Shown one piece after another: positions 52,910 to 59,831 of a stretch of 64,000 nt of DNA. Origin of the DNA: Candidatus Proelusimicrobium volucris (GTDB lineage Bacteria > Elusimicrobiota > Elusimicrobia > Elusimicrobiales > Elusimicrobiaceae); assembly GCA_944324665.1 (NCBI GenBank), contig CALUXD010000001.1:372001-436000 (forward strand), given 5' to 3'. A program made the position numbers and the translations under genes. Each line of letters starts with the position of its first letter. Position 1 is the first letter of the stretch. The notes under the pieces are model-generated. The model was given only the letters and a program-made list of their open reading frames with translations. It was not told the origin of the DNA and searched no databases.

Positions 52910-53571
52910 AAAAGATAAAAATAATTTCGGCTTTGCTGTTTTGTTTCGCCTGGCAATATGTTTTTGCATATCAAGGGTTTAACGTCAACGGCGGATACAT
53001 TATGCCTATGGAAGTGTCTTTATACGGCGGCGCGGCCTTTTCCGACACTCGTAAAACTTGGCTCGGGCAAGATGCCGATTTCGGCGGAAGCGGATTTGTG
53101 CTGGGCGGGACTCTTATGGGGCTGATAAACAACTATTTCAGCGTTGGTTTTGACTTTTCTTACACCAATTCTGGTTATGGCAAGAGCGTAGCTTTGCCGC
53201 AGGGCGATTTTGATTTCCGCATGGAGCAATACCGGCCTATGTTGCTGACGAAGACATATCTTATTTCGCCGGCAATTTCCAGGTTTTCTTTGTATGTTCC
53301 GCTTGGCGCGGGGCTGGATTTTGCAAGGGTGAGCCAAAGACAAAGCGGAGTTGAGGATAAAAAAGCAGACACTCTTTCGGGCTTTGCTCTTTCTGCGGGA
53401 TTGGGCGCGGAATTTAATTTCGACAACAACACTTTTATTTCTTTTGAAGGGCGTTATAATTGGGCGTGGTATCCCGGTTCAAACGATTATGATTTATCCT
53501 CGTCCAAAAGCGCATTTGCCGCCGTTAAGCTGGGCATAAGATTCGACAGCGGATACGAATTCCTCTACTGA
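52906..53571 (+). CDS. Outer-membrane beta-barrel protein
   Basis: 222 aa. Signal peptide (KIISALLFCFAWQYVFA) then alternating hydrophobic/polar strands with many Gly and aromatic residues (SVGFDFSYTNSGYG, GLGAEFNFDNNTFISFEGRY), ending in an aromatic residue (YEFLY), the usual signal for the BAM complex. Probably an 8-stranded OmpA/OmpX-like barrel. The ATG overlaps the mazG stop (ATGA). Its tail overlaps the convergent ankyrin gene by 7 bp. Confidence 0.82.
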   Translation: MKKIKIISALLFCFAWQYVFAYQGFNVNGGYIMPMEVSLYGGAAFSDTRKTWLGQDADFGGSGFVLGGTLMGLINNYFSVGFDFSYTNSGYGKSVALPQGDFDFRMEQYRPMLLTKTYLISPAISRFSLYVPLGAGLDFARVSQRQSGVEDKKADTLSGFALSAGLGAEFNFDNNTFISFEGRYNWAWYPGSNDYDLSSSKSAFAAVKLGIRFDSGYEFLY

Positions 53572-55484
53572 TTATTGGTCTGCTGCGCCGGGACCGTAAA
53601 GAGTTTCTTCAGCAATTCGTAAACTTTTTTGTTCGGGTTGCCCTGCGCGTATTGAAGCAAGGCCCTGGTGTCGGGCACCGTTGCGCCGCTTTGTAAAAGC
53701 AGGGCGGGGACTTTCTCATTCGGGTTTTTATTGGCCGCCGCCATAATTATGCTGGTGCCGTTATTATCCGTTGCGTTTACGTCTGCGCCCGCGGAAATAA
53801 GGGCCTGTATTACCGGTAAATTTTTATTTGTCAGAACGGCGGTCATCAGGGGGGTGTCGCCGTTATTGTTTGTGCCGTTTACGTCTGCGCCCGCTTGTAC
53901 CAGGGCGTTTATCGGCTCCGCCGTTTTGCTGAACGCGGACGCCAGCATAAGCGCATTGATTTGGCCTTTCATTAAAGCCTCAAGATTTAAATTTTTCTTA
54001 AGTTCTCGCTTAATGACGGCGGTATTGCCGCTTCTTATCGCTGAAACGAGCGCGTCGTTATTGAACCAGATTGAACTGTCGTTAAGATTTTTTGGGTTTT
54101 TGCGTTCCTCAAATTCCGCGTTAAGCTGTTTAATTACGGCATTGTATACGTCTTGATTTTGATTTTGTGCCGCAAAATCCATTATGTGGCCGGTATCAAG
54201 TTTATTTTTGCTTTTTTCCATAAGGGCCAAAGTCACTTCCGGGACGGGATTGCTTGTCGCGGCGGTAAGAAGGGCGGTAAAACCCTGATTGTTTTTGGAA
54301 TCGATATTGGCGTTATTTTCCAAAAGCAGGTTGATGATTTTGTCGTCCTTTGCGTTTGCCGCGGCCAAGATCAGGGGAGTATTGCCCCTTGCGTTTTTTA
54401 AGTTGATTTCAGCTCCGTTTTTGATCAGAAAATCTATCAATTTAGGGTCTTTGTTTTCCTCTATAAGTTTAAAAATCAGGGTGGAACCCTCCCTGTTATA
54501 TCCGGCGTTCAGATTGGCACCGGCTTGTATGAGGGCTTTTATATTGCCGAGTTTTTCTGGCTGATTCAAGACGGCGGCCATTACGGGGGTGGTGGCGTCT
54601 TTGGCGCGGATATTGGGGTCAGCCTTAACGGTTATTAACGCTTTAAGCCAAGCGTCGTCGCCTTCTTGCGCGGCTTTGTAGAGCAAAGTTTTTCCGTCTT
54701 TATCCTGAGTGTTTATGTTCACGCCGTTTCTTACGAAAAGAACCAGTTCCTCTATGTTTTTGTGTTCACTTAAAAGCGAGGAGGCGTCCATTCCCGAGTT
54801 TTCCTCTTTCGCGGTTAAATCCGTTTTTCTTACGGCACTCATCAATTTTTTTGTATCGCCAGACTGAAACGCGGCTTTAAATTCCGTGCTGTTATACCAC
54901 GGTATTTTTACCGTATTTTCAATTTTGCCCATAAGCAGGAAGTTTATGTCCGCCTGCGTAAGATTGACGTTCTGTATAAGCGCCTGTCTGAAGGCGGGGT
55001 CGTTCCTGCCTTGCGCGCCCGCCTGCAAAAATAGCAATATTACATTTTTGTTTTTATTATTTTCGGCCGCCAGCATTAAGGGAGTTTTGCCGGAAGGGTC
55101 GGCTTGTTCAATATCCGCACCAGTCATTATTATAGCTTTGGCAATATTGGGGTTTATATTGTTTTTCGCGGCAAACATAAGGGCGTTATATCCTTGTTTG
55201 TTTACGGCGTTTGGGTCTATGCCGACGTCTATCAGTGTCTGGATAAGTTCGGCGTCGGTTGAGTACTGTACGGCCAAAGTAAGCGGAGTGTCGCCGTTTT
55301 TGTCTTGGCTTTTTACGTTTATGTTCGAGGTGTAAATATATCCGCTTACCGATTTGAAATCTGACAATTGTAAAGCCTTGAGGAAAGATTGGTTTTCATA
55401 CCATTCATTGTTTTTCCCGCCGGAGGAGCAAGCCGCCCCAAAAAAAGACGATAAAATCAGACAGATAAACAAAAAATGTTTCAT
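53565..55484 (-). CDS. Ankyrin-repeat lipoprotein
   Basis: 639 aa. Lipobox FFGAAC (Cys about 19) gives a lipid-anchored envelope protein. At least nine ankyrin repeats with the NGDTPLxxA / GADVNAxDxxG pattern: about 58-160, 255-410 and 500-600, separated by less repetitive helical segments. Ankyrin stacks bind proteins; which partner is unknown. The spacing of repeat blocks suggests two or three duplicated modules. No Shine-Dalgarno was judged decisive; it follows mnmA by 10 bp. Confidence 0.88.
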   Translation of the reverse strand: MKHFLFICLILSSFFGAACSSGGKNNEWYENQSFLKALQLSDFKSVSGYIYTSNINVKSQDKNGDTPLTLAVQYSTDAELIQTLIDVGIDPNAVNKQGYNALMFAAKNNINPNIAKAIIMTGADIEQADPSGKTPLMLAAENNKNKNVILLFLQAGAQGRNDPAFRQALIQNVNLTQADINFLLMGKIENTVKIPWYNSTEFKAAFQSGDTKKLMSAVRKTDLTAKEENSGMDASSLLSEHKNIEELVLFVRNGVNINTQDKDGKTLLYKAAQEGDDAWLKALITVKADPNIRAKDATTPVMAAVLNQPEKLGNIKALIQAGANLNAGYNREGSTLIFKLIEENKDPKLIDFLIKNGAEINLKNARGNTPLILAAANAKDDKIINLLLENNANIDSKNNQGFTALLTAATSNPVPEVTLALMEKSKNKLDTGHIMDFAAQNQNQDVYNAVIKQLNAEFEERKNPKNLNDSSIWFNNDALVSAIRSGNTAVIKRELKKNLNLEALMKGQINALMLASAFSKTAEPINALVQAGADVNGTNNNGDTPLMTAVLTNKNLPVIQALISAGADVNATDNNGTSIIMAAANKNPNEKVPALLLQSGATVPDTRALLQYAQGNPNKKVYELLKKLFTVPAQQTNNQ

Positions 55485-55494
55485 AATGTTCCCT

Positions 55495-56562
55495 TTATTG
55501 TATTATACCGCCGCCCAAGACGGTATCACCTTCGTAAAACACCGCGCTTTGCCCGGCGGTAATCGACATTTGCGGCTCGTCAAAAATTACCTGTGCCTTG
55601 TCTTCTCCCAAAGGCTTTACGGAAGCCAAAGCAGGGATATGCTGGCGCCTTATTTTTACCATCGCTTTAAATTCGCCTTGCGGTCTTCGTACGGAGCACC
55701 AATTAACCGAAGACGCAGTTAATTCGTGGGAAAATAAATCTTCCTTAAAACCCGCAACTATTTGATTCTTTTCGGCGTCTATTTTTATCACGTATAAAGG
55801 TTTTTGGTTCCCGCCGCCGGTGAGGCCCTTTCTTTTGCCGATGGTGTAATTCCATATTCCGTTATGCGCGCCGATAACTTTGCCTGTTTTGTCGACTATT
55901 TTGCCGGGCTTGGGCGGAAATTTTAGAATATCGTTATAATCGCCGCAGTAGAAATCCTGGCTGTCGGCCTTGTCGGCTACGGGCAAGGCATATTTTAAAG
56001 CCATTTCCCGGACCTCTTTTTTTGTATAAGCGCCAAGCGGGAATAATGTCTTTGAAAGCTGTTCCTGGCCCAATCTGTAAAGGAAATAGCTTTGGTCTTT
56101 AGTTTCGTCTTTGCCCTTTTTCAATTGCCACAGGTCGGTTTTGGCGTCAAACTCTATGATCGAATAATGGCCTGTGGCGAACTTGTCGAAATCAATCCCG
56201 TTTTGTCTTGCGGCATTGGGCAAAGCGCCGAATTTAACGTAACTGTTGCACCAGACGCAGGGGTTGGGCGTTCTGCCCAAGCGGTATTCGTCTTTAAAAT
56301 TGCCCAGTACGATGGCTTTGTATTGTTCGCGGCAGTCTATAATTTTAAGCGGGATTTTAAGGAAATCGGCTACTTTTTGGGCTGTGGCGATATCGTTCTC
56401 TTCAGGGCCCAGACAGGCTTTGTTGGGCACTTTAGGCGTGGGCATGGATTCGTCCCAAATGGACATAATCGCCCCAATGACTTCATAGCCTTGCTCTTTA
56501 AGGAGCAAAGCCGTCATTGCCGAATCTACGCCTCCGCTTAAACCTACCAATACTTTTTGCAT
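55495..56562 (-). CDS. mnmA: tRNA-specific 2-thiouridylase MnmA
   Basis: 355 aa. Makes s2U34 in tRNAs for Lys, Glu and Gln. PP-loop VGLSGGVDSAMTALLL (5-20), first catalytic Cys in NPCVWCNSYVKFG (near 100), second in DSQDFYCGDYND (near 197), and a C-terminal beta domain (AVFYEGDTVLGGGII). No Shine-Dalgarno; an extended -10 (TGG-TAGAAT) lies exactly 6 nt upstream, overlapping the end of the glycosyltransferase gene. Confidence 0.95.
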   Translation of the reverse strand: MQKVLVGLSGGVDSAMTALLLKEQGYEVIGAIMSIWDESMPTPKVPNKACLGPEENDIATAQKVADFLKIPLKIIDCREQYKAIVLGNFKDEYRLGRTPNPCVWCNSYVKFGALPNAARQNGIDFDKFATGHYSIIEFDAKTDLWQLKKGKDETKDQSYFLYRLGQEQLSKTLFPLGAYTKKEVREMALKYALPVADKADSQDFYCGDYNDILKFPPKPGKIVDKTGKVIGAHNGIWNYTIGKRKGLTGGGNQKPLYVIKIDAEKNQIVAGFKEDLFSHELTASSVNWCSVRRPQGEFKAMVKIRRQHIPALASVKPLGEDKAQVIFDEPQMSITAGQSAVFYEGDTVLGGGIIQ

Positions 56563-56568
56563 AAAGAT

Positions 56569-56574
56569 ATTCTA
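56569..56574 (-). promoter_or_regulatory. Extended -10 of mnmA, leaderless arrangement
   Basis: Minus-strand TGG-TAGAAT-ATCTTT-ATG. Its placement lets mnmA be transcribed apart from the glycosyltransferase. Confidence 0.55.
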
Positions 56575-56577
56575 CCA

Positions 56578-57600
56578 TTAAAGCATGTTTGTTAGCTCAT
56601 TAAAAACAAGTTCTGGTTTAAGGTTTACTAAACATGGCGCAGTAACCGGGTTGCAAATTGTTTTATCACAATATAAGCAATCAAGGCCTTGTGCACTTAC
56701 AAGACGGTGCTTGGGGTTGTCGGAGGGATGCCAAGTGTTAGGATTTGTGATTGTTTGTATTGTAATTGTAGGCACGTCAAGAGCTATTGCTATATGTTTT
56801 GTGCCGGTGCATACGGTTACGGCTAAATTGAGGAAACTGATATAAGAGGAAAGTTGAGTTAAATTCTCACATTGCGGTATAAAAATATTTTTTACATCAC
56901 GCGGACACATTCTTTTTGCAAAATCCTGTCCGTTTTTGTCAATAAATATGAAAATCTTAGCTTTTGTGGAATATTTTTGAATGATCAGCTCTGCAAGCCG
57001 TTTCCAGCTTTCTGCCGGCCACATTTTTAATGGAAGTGAACCTTGCGGTACAAAACCTATAAGAAGATTATCCGAAGAGATGTTATATTTTTTAAAAAAG
57101 GCTTTTTTTATATCATGTATATCAGGGGGGAGAATCAAAGTCATTTTGGGAAAAGTTTTTACTTTCTTAAATAGAATTCCTTCTAAGAATTTTATCTGTC
57201 TGTTAGGCGCATAAGTTTGGTTAGTAGCGTAATAGTCCGGTCGTATATTATAAATGCGGTGATATAGTTTTGGCCTTAAGAAGTAACCTCTTATTTTGTT
57301 TTCGCATTTGCTTAAAGCGCAAATAAGGGCGGTTTTTTCAGTGGGATATAAATCTATTATAAAATTATACCTTTTCTTCCTTATTTCCGATATCAATTTT
57401 AACCACGGAGTTTTATTTATTATGTAGATTTTGTTTATATCAGGGTTCCTTTCCAGTATTTCTGAAGCGGGATATTTAGCCAAGAAGTCTATATCGGCGT
57501 TTGAATGTTCTTCTTTTATTGCGCTTAGAAGCGGCGTGCATAGTAGGGTGTCGCCTATCTTTTTTGTCATTATGACGAGTATTTTCAACGGTTTTTGCAT
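56578..57600 (-). CDS. Glycosyltransferase family 9 (heptosyltransferase-like)
   Basis: 340 aa. N-terminal ILVIMTKKIGDTLLCTPLL and C-terminal FVPQGSLPLKMWPAESWKRLAE, TVCTGTKHIAIALDVPTI are typical of ADP-heptose:LPS heptosyltransferases, which build the LPS inner core on the cytoplasmic face. A Cys-rich end (GLDCLYCDKTICNPVTAPC) is common in this group. GGAG Shine-Dalgarno. The gene is visibly more AT-rich than its neighbours and sits beside the repeat region at 57601-58122, hinting at lateral acquisition. Confidence 0.85.
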   Translation of the reverse strand: MQKPLKILVIMTKKIGDTLLCTPLLSAIKEEHSNADIDFLAKYPASEILERNPDINKIYIINKTPWLKLISEIRKKRYNFIIDLYPTEKTALICALSKCENKIRGYFLRPKLYHRIYNIRPDYYATNQTYAPNRQIKFLEGILFKKVKTFPKMTLILPPDIHDIKKAFFKKYNISSDNLLIGFVPQGSLPLKMWPAESWKRLAELIIQKYSTKAKIFIFIDKNGQDFAKRMCPRDVKNIFIPQCENLTQLSSYISFLNLAVTVCTGTKHIAIALDVPTITIQTITNPNTWHPSDNPKHRLVSAQGLDCLYCDKTICNPVTAPCLVNLKPELVFNELTNML

Positions 57601-57619
57601 TATTTACTCCATTGTTTAG

Positions 57620-57748
57620 TAACGGAATAAATTTTTGCCAATAAACAAACCCCTCCCGTAAAGAGGCGTGTAAATGCACAATTATATTTAGTTCCGTTAG
57701 GATCGCCTTTTACGGCGATACTCTATATGCGTGACATATAGTCCTAAA
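57620..57748. repeat. Structured repeat element, unit 1
   Basis: First of two direct copies, offset about 182 bp. Order on plus: TAACGGAA (57620), CCAATAAA (57638), a small CCTC/GAGG hairpin, GCACAATTAT, TTAGTTCCGTTAGG (57688-57701), hairpin H1 ATCGCC-TTTTAC-GGCGAT (57702-57719), ACT, hairpin H2 CTATATG-CGTGA-CATATAG (57723-57741), T, CCTAAA. TTAGG (57697-57701) can pair with CCTAA (57743-57747) to close a three-way junction; alternatively TAACGGAA-TAAAT pairs with ATTTA-G-TTCCGTTA (57686-57699), leaving one unpaired G. Confidence 0.8.
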
Positions 57749-57763
57749 GTAATTGTTGTATTG

Positions 57764-57826
57764 TTGAGGCTGAACATTGAGGGTATAAAAAAGCGATGGT
57801 ATATCAGCCTAACGGAGTACCAATAA
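57764..57826 (-). repeat. Diverged inverted copy of the same element
   Basis: Read on minus it gives ACTCCGTTAGGCT ... TATACCCTCAATG ... CCTCAACAAT, which lines up with unit 2 (TTCCGTTAGGCT ... TATACCCTTCAG ... CCTAAAAACAAT). H1 and H2 are not kept; instead GCGATGGT (57793-57800) pairs with ACCATCGC (57828-57835). It overlaps the first bases of unit 2. Confidence 0.55.
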
Positions 57827-57930
57827 AACCATCGCCCCCTGTATAAATACAGGGAAAGCAATGATTATTCTTAGTTCCGTTAGGCTTTTACTTGCGTAAA
57901 AGACTCTATACCCTTCAGTATAGCCCTAAA
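57810..57930. repeat. Structured repeat element, unit 2
   Basis: Second direct copy. Same order: TAACGGA (57810), CCAATAAA (57820), hairpin CCCTGTA-TAAA-TACAGGG (57837-57854), GCAATGATTAT, TTAGTTCCGTTAGG (57871-57884), H1 CTTTTAC-TTGC-GTAAAAG (57885-57902), ACT, H2 CTATAC-CCTTCA-GTATAG (57906-57923), C, CCTAAA. H1 shares almost no sequence with unit 1 yet is perfectly paired, and linker lengths (0, 3 and 1 nt) are identical. On minus the H1 loop is GCAA, a GNRA tetraloop. GCCTAACGGA (57807) and TCCGTTAGGC (57876) form a 79-bp terminal inverted repeat. Confidence 0.82.
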
Positions 57931-58122
57931 AACAATCTGAAATTATTTAAAATATGTTAATGTTTGTCGCCTATAGCCTCCGGCAATAATTTGTATTTTT
58001 AATACGGAAATATTATAATAAATTAAGAAGCAGCGATGCTTCAAAATCAGAAAGAGCCGGCCTTGCGCTTTGCAGTAAAAGCGCAAATGGCTATTTTCCG
58101 CTTTTTTTGATAAAATAGAGTT
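57931..58122. other. Rest of the gene-free region before rplU
   Basis: No ORF or recognisable RNA gene. Contains a palindromic pair of -10 boxes TATTATAATA (58011-58020) that could fire either toward rplU or toward the repeats and glycosyltransferase, an AAGC/GCTT mini-hairpin (58027-58040) and a perfect 9-bp hairpin TTGCGCTTT-GCAGTA-AAAGCGCAA (58063-58086) without a T-tract directly after it. Confidence 0.5.
58111..58116 (+). promoter_or_regulatory. Extended -10 of rplU-rpmA, leaderless arrangement
   Basis: TGA-TAAAAT then AGAGTT then ATG: the predicted start of transcription falls on the start codon, and no Shine-Dalgarno of useful strength is present. Confidence 0.5.
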
Positions 58123-58431
58123 ATGTATTCAATAATAGAAACAGGTGGAAAACAGTACTGGGTAACCCCCGGTCAAAATCTGCAGGTTGAAAAACTGGAG
58201 GCGGAAGTCGGTTCTACCGTAGAGCTTAAAGCTCTGTGGGCGGCTGAAGCGGAAGGTACCTCGTCAGATGCCAAGGCGGCGAAAACCGCCAAGGTCACCG
58301 CGGAAGTCGTAAGACATTTACGCGGTCGCAAGATTATTGTTTTCAAGAAAAGACCCAAAAAAGGTTACGAAAGGACCATGGGTCACAGACAAAATCTTAC
58401 AGAAATCAAGATTAAAGAAATAATCTTATAA
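58123..58431 (+). CDS. rplU: 50S ribosomal protein L21
   Basis: 102 aa, normal length. [19 protein letters not shown]-terminus and the RNA-binding end [21 protein letters not shown] are diagnostic. The middle holds a variable Ala/Lys-rich loop (about 40-60). Forms the usual pair with rpmA, and obgE follows nearby, as in many bacteria. Confidence 0.97.
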   Translation: MYSIIETGGKQYWVTPGQNLQVEKLEAEVGSTVELKALWAAEAEGTSSDAKAAKTAKVTAEVVRHLRGRKIIVFKKRPKKGYERTMGHRQNLTEIKIKEIIL

Positions 58432-58462
58432 CCGGCTTAAAGCCAAGAATAGGTGGATAACA

Positions 58463-58732
58463 ATGGCACATACAAAAGCACAAGGTTCCTCTTCCAACGG
58501 AAGGGACAGTCACGGTCAGAGGCTTGGTGTTAAGAGATATGGTTCACAGTTTGTGAACGCCGGCGAGATTATTCTTAAGCAGCGCGGCACCAAAATATTG
58601 CCGGGCAACAATGTCTCGAAAGCCAGCGATGACAGCCTCTTTGCCAGAGTTTCGGGTATCGTTACCTTTGAATGGGCTAAAAAGGGCAAACAGCAAGTTT
58701 CTGTTTATCCTAAAGAGGAAGCTAAAAAATAG
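58463..58732 (+). CDS. rpmA: 50S ribosomal protein L27
   Basis: 89 aa. [20 protein letters not shown] and [15 protein letters not shown] are diagnostic; the N-terminal tail reaches the peptidyl-transferase centre. It begins directly with MAHTK, so it lacks the cleavable extension of Firmicutes. Co-transcribed with rplU (31-bp gap). Confidence 0.97.
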   Translation: MAHTKAQGSSSNGRDSHGQRLGVKRYGSQFVNAGEIILKQRGTKILPGNNVSKASDDSLFARVSGIVTFEWAKKGKQQVSVYPKEEAKK

Positions 58733-58746
58733 ACTTTTTTAGTCTT

Positions 58747-58774
58747 AAAAGGCGGCCTTTTAAGGCCGCCTTTT
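58747..58774 (+). terminator. Rho-independent terminator of rplU-rpmA
   Basis: AAAAGGCGGCC-TTTTAA-GGCCGCCTTTT with a T-tract. Confidence 0.95.
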
Positions 58775-58842
58775 TTGTTTGGGAAATTATTTTGGGTGTT
58801 TTACTCTTTTGACTAAAAGGCTTATGTTCGTTTTTGACTTGC

Positions 58843-58848
58843 TATAAT
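58843..58848 (+). promoter_or_regulatory. Extended -10 of the 58855 lipoprotein, leaderless arrangement
   Basis: TGC-TATAAT-AAATAT-ATG; no Shine-Dalgarno. Confidence 0.55.
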
Positions 58849-58854
58849 AAATAT

Positions 58855-59385
58855 ATGAGCAAACAGATTTTATTGATTTTGTTTTTAATTCCTTTCGTTG
58901 CGGGTTGCCTTGGCGGGAAAGCCAATATCTATGAACGCCAGAAGAAGAACATAAAAGCCGAAGAGTGCAGCCCTTCGCAAGTTTATCGTACTTTTGACTA
59001 CGAGCAAGGGGAAGTAGAGAAAGCTTGCAAGCAGGTATTGGAAGCTTACGAATATAAAATAAACGACGAGCTTATCAAATACGGCTTTCTTTACGGGCAA
59101 AGCGGGAAAGCGGATTCCTCTACCGCTACAAACATATTCGTAGCGCCGTGGATTTGGCTTGGCATAATCTCGCCAAGATATGAAGAGGAAGTATCTTTTT
59201 CTGGGAATATTTTTATTAAGCCGGAAGGAGATATTACTAATGTCAAAGCAGTTTTCTTTAGGGAAGCGTGGGATAATAAAGGCGAACTGCTTAGAAGTTA
59301 TAGAATAAAGAACAAAGCTTTATATGATAAATTTTTTGAGGATTTGGCCTTTGTGCTTTCTCAAGTTATTCCGGAGCCGAAATGA
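58855..59385 (+). CDS. Lipoprotein of unknown function
   Basis: 176 aa. Signal peptide with lipobox (PFVAGC, Cys about 18). The mature protein looks like a mixed alpha/beta fold; no domain is recognised. The ATG at 58855 gives a clean signal peptide; an in-frame TTG at 58834 lies before the -10 box and is rejected. Overlaps the next lipoprotein gene by 4 bp, suggesting that the two work together. Confidence 0.78.
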   Translation: MSKQILLILFLIPFVAGCLGGKANIYERQKKNIKAEECSPSQVYRTFDYEQGEVEKACKQVLEAYEYKINDELIKYGFLYGQSGKADSSTATNIFVAPWIWLGIISPRYEEEVSFSGNIFIKPEGDITNVKAVFFREAWDNKGELLRSYRIKNKALYDKFFEDLAFVLSQVIPEPK

Positions 59386-59750
59386 AGAAGATATTTTTAG
59401 TTTTGTTTTCTTTTGTCCTTTTATGCGCTTGCGCGCATATCTCGGCTAATGATAGCGGCGAGCAATTCCGTTCCAAATACTATGATGCCGCTTATCAAGA
59501 GCTTACGGCTCGCGCCCTGCTTGAAACGCTTAGCGAAGCGGGCTTTGCCGTGGAAAAGCCCGAAAATAAAGACCTTTTTGCCAAAGGCATTTCTCAAGAC
59601 GGGAAAACCGAGGTCTTGGTTTTTCTGAAGGAAACAACCAAAGGTGTACTAGTGGAGATTTCTTTTTATTATAAAGATAAACCCATAAAAAAAGAGAAAC
59701 CGTATAAAGGCTTTTTTTCCGATTTGGATAAAAAAGTTTTTGCGGAGTGA
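59382..59750 (+). CDS. Small lipoprotein of unknown function
   Basis: 122 aa, lipobox LLCAC (Cys about 17). Short alpha/beta mature region (LTARALLETLSEAGFAVEKP, TEVLVFLKETTKGVLVEISF). Both this and its overlapping partner have a helix-then-strand layout, but I see no clear sequence similarity. No domain is recognised. Confidence 0.74.
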   Translation: MKKIFLVLFSFVLLCACAHISANDSGEQFRSKYYDAAYQELTARALLETLSEAGFAVEKPENKDLFAKGISQDGKTEVLVFLKETTKGVLVEISFYYKDKPIKKEKPYKGFFSDLDKKVFAE

Positions 59751-59831
59751 AAATAAAGCTCTATAATGTGTACTATATCTCCGATAAAAGGTAAAATATA
59801 AACAATACGGACTATTTTATGGAAGGGAAAC

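Noticed and set aside
57620-57930. Hammerhead ribozyme or glycine-type tandem riboswitch
   Set aside because: No CUGAUGA...GAAA core is present, and the conserved blocks and junction do not match the glycine riboswitch or any other class I know.
57601-58017. CRISPR array
   Set aside because: Only two direct copies about 182 bp apart, no uniform spacers, and the similar blocks are short and split by variable but paired segments. No cas genes.
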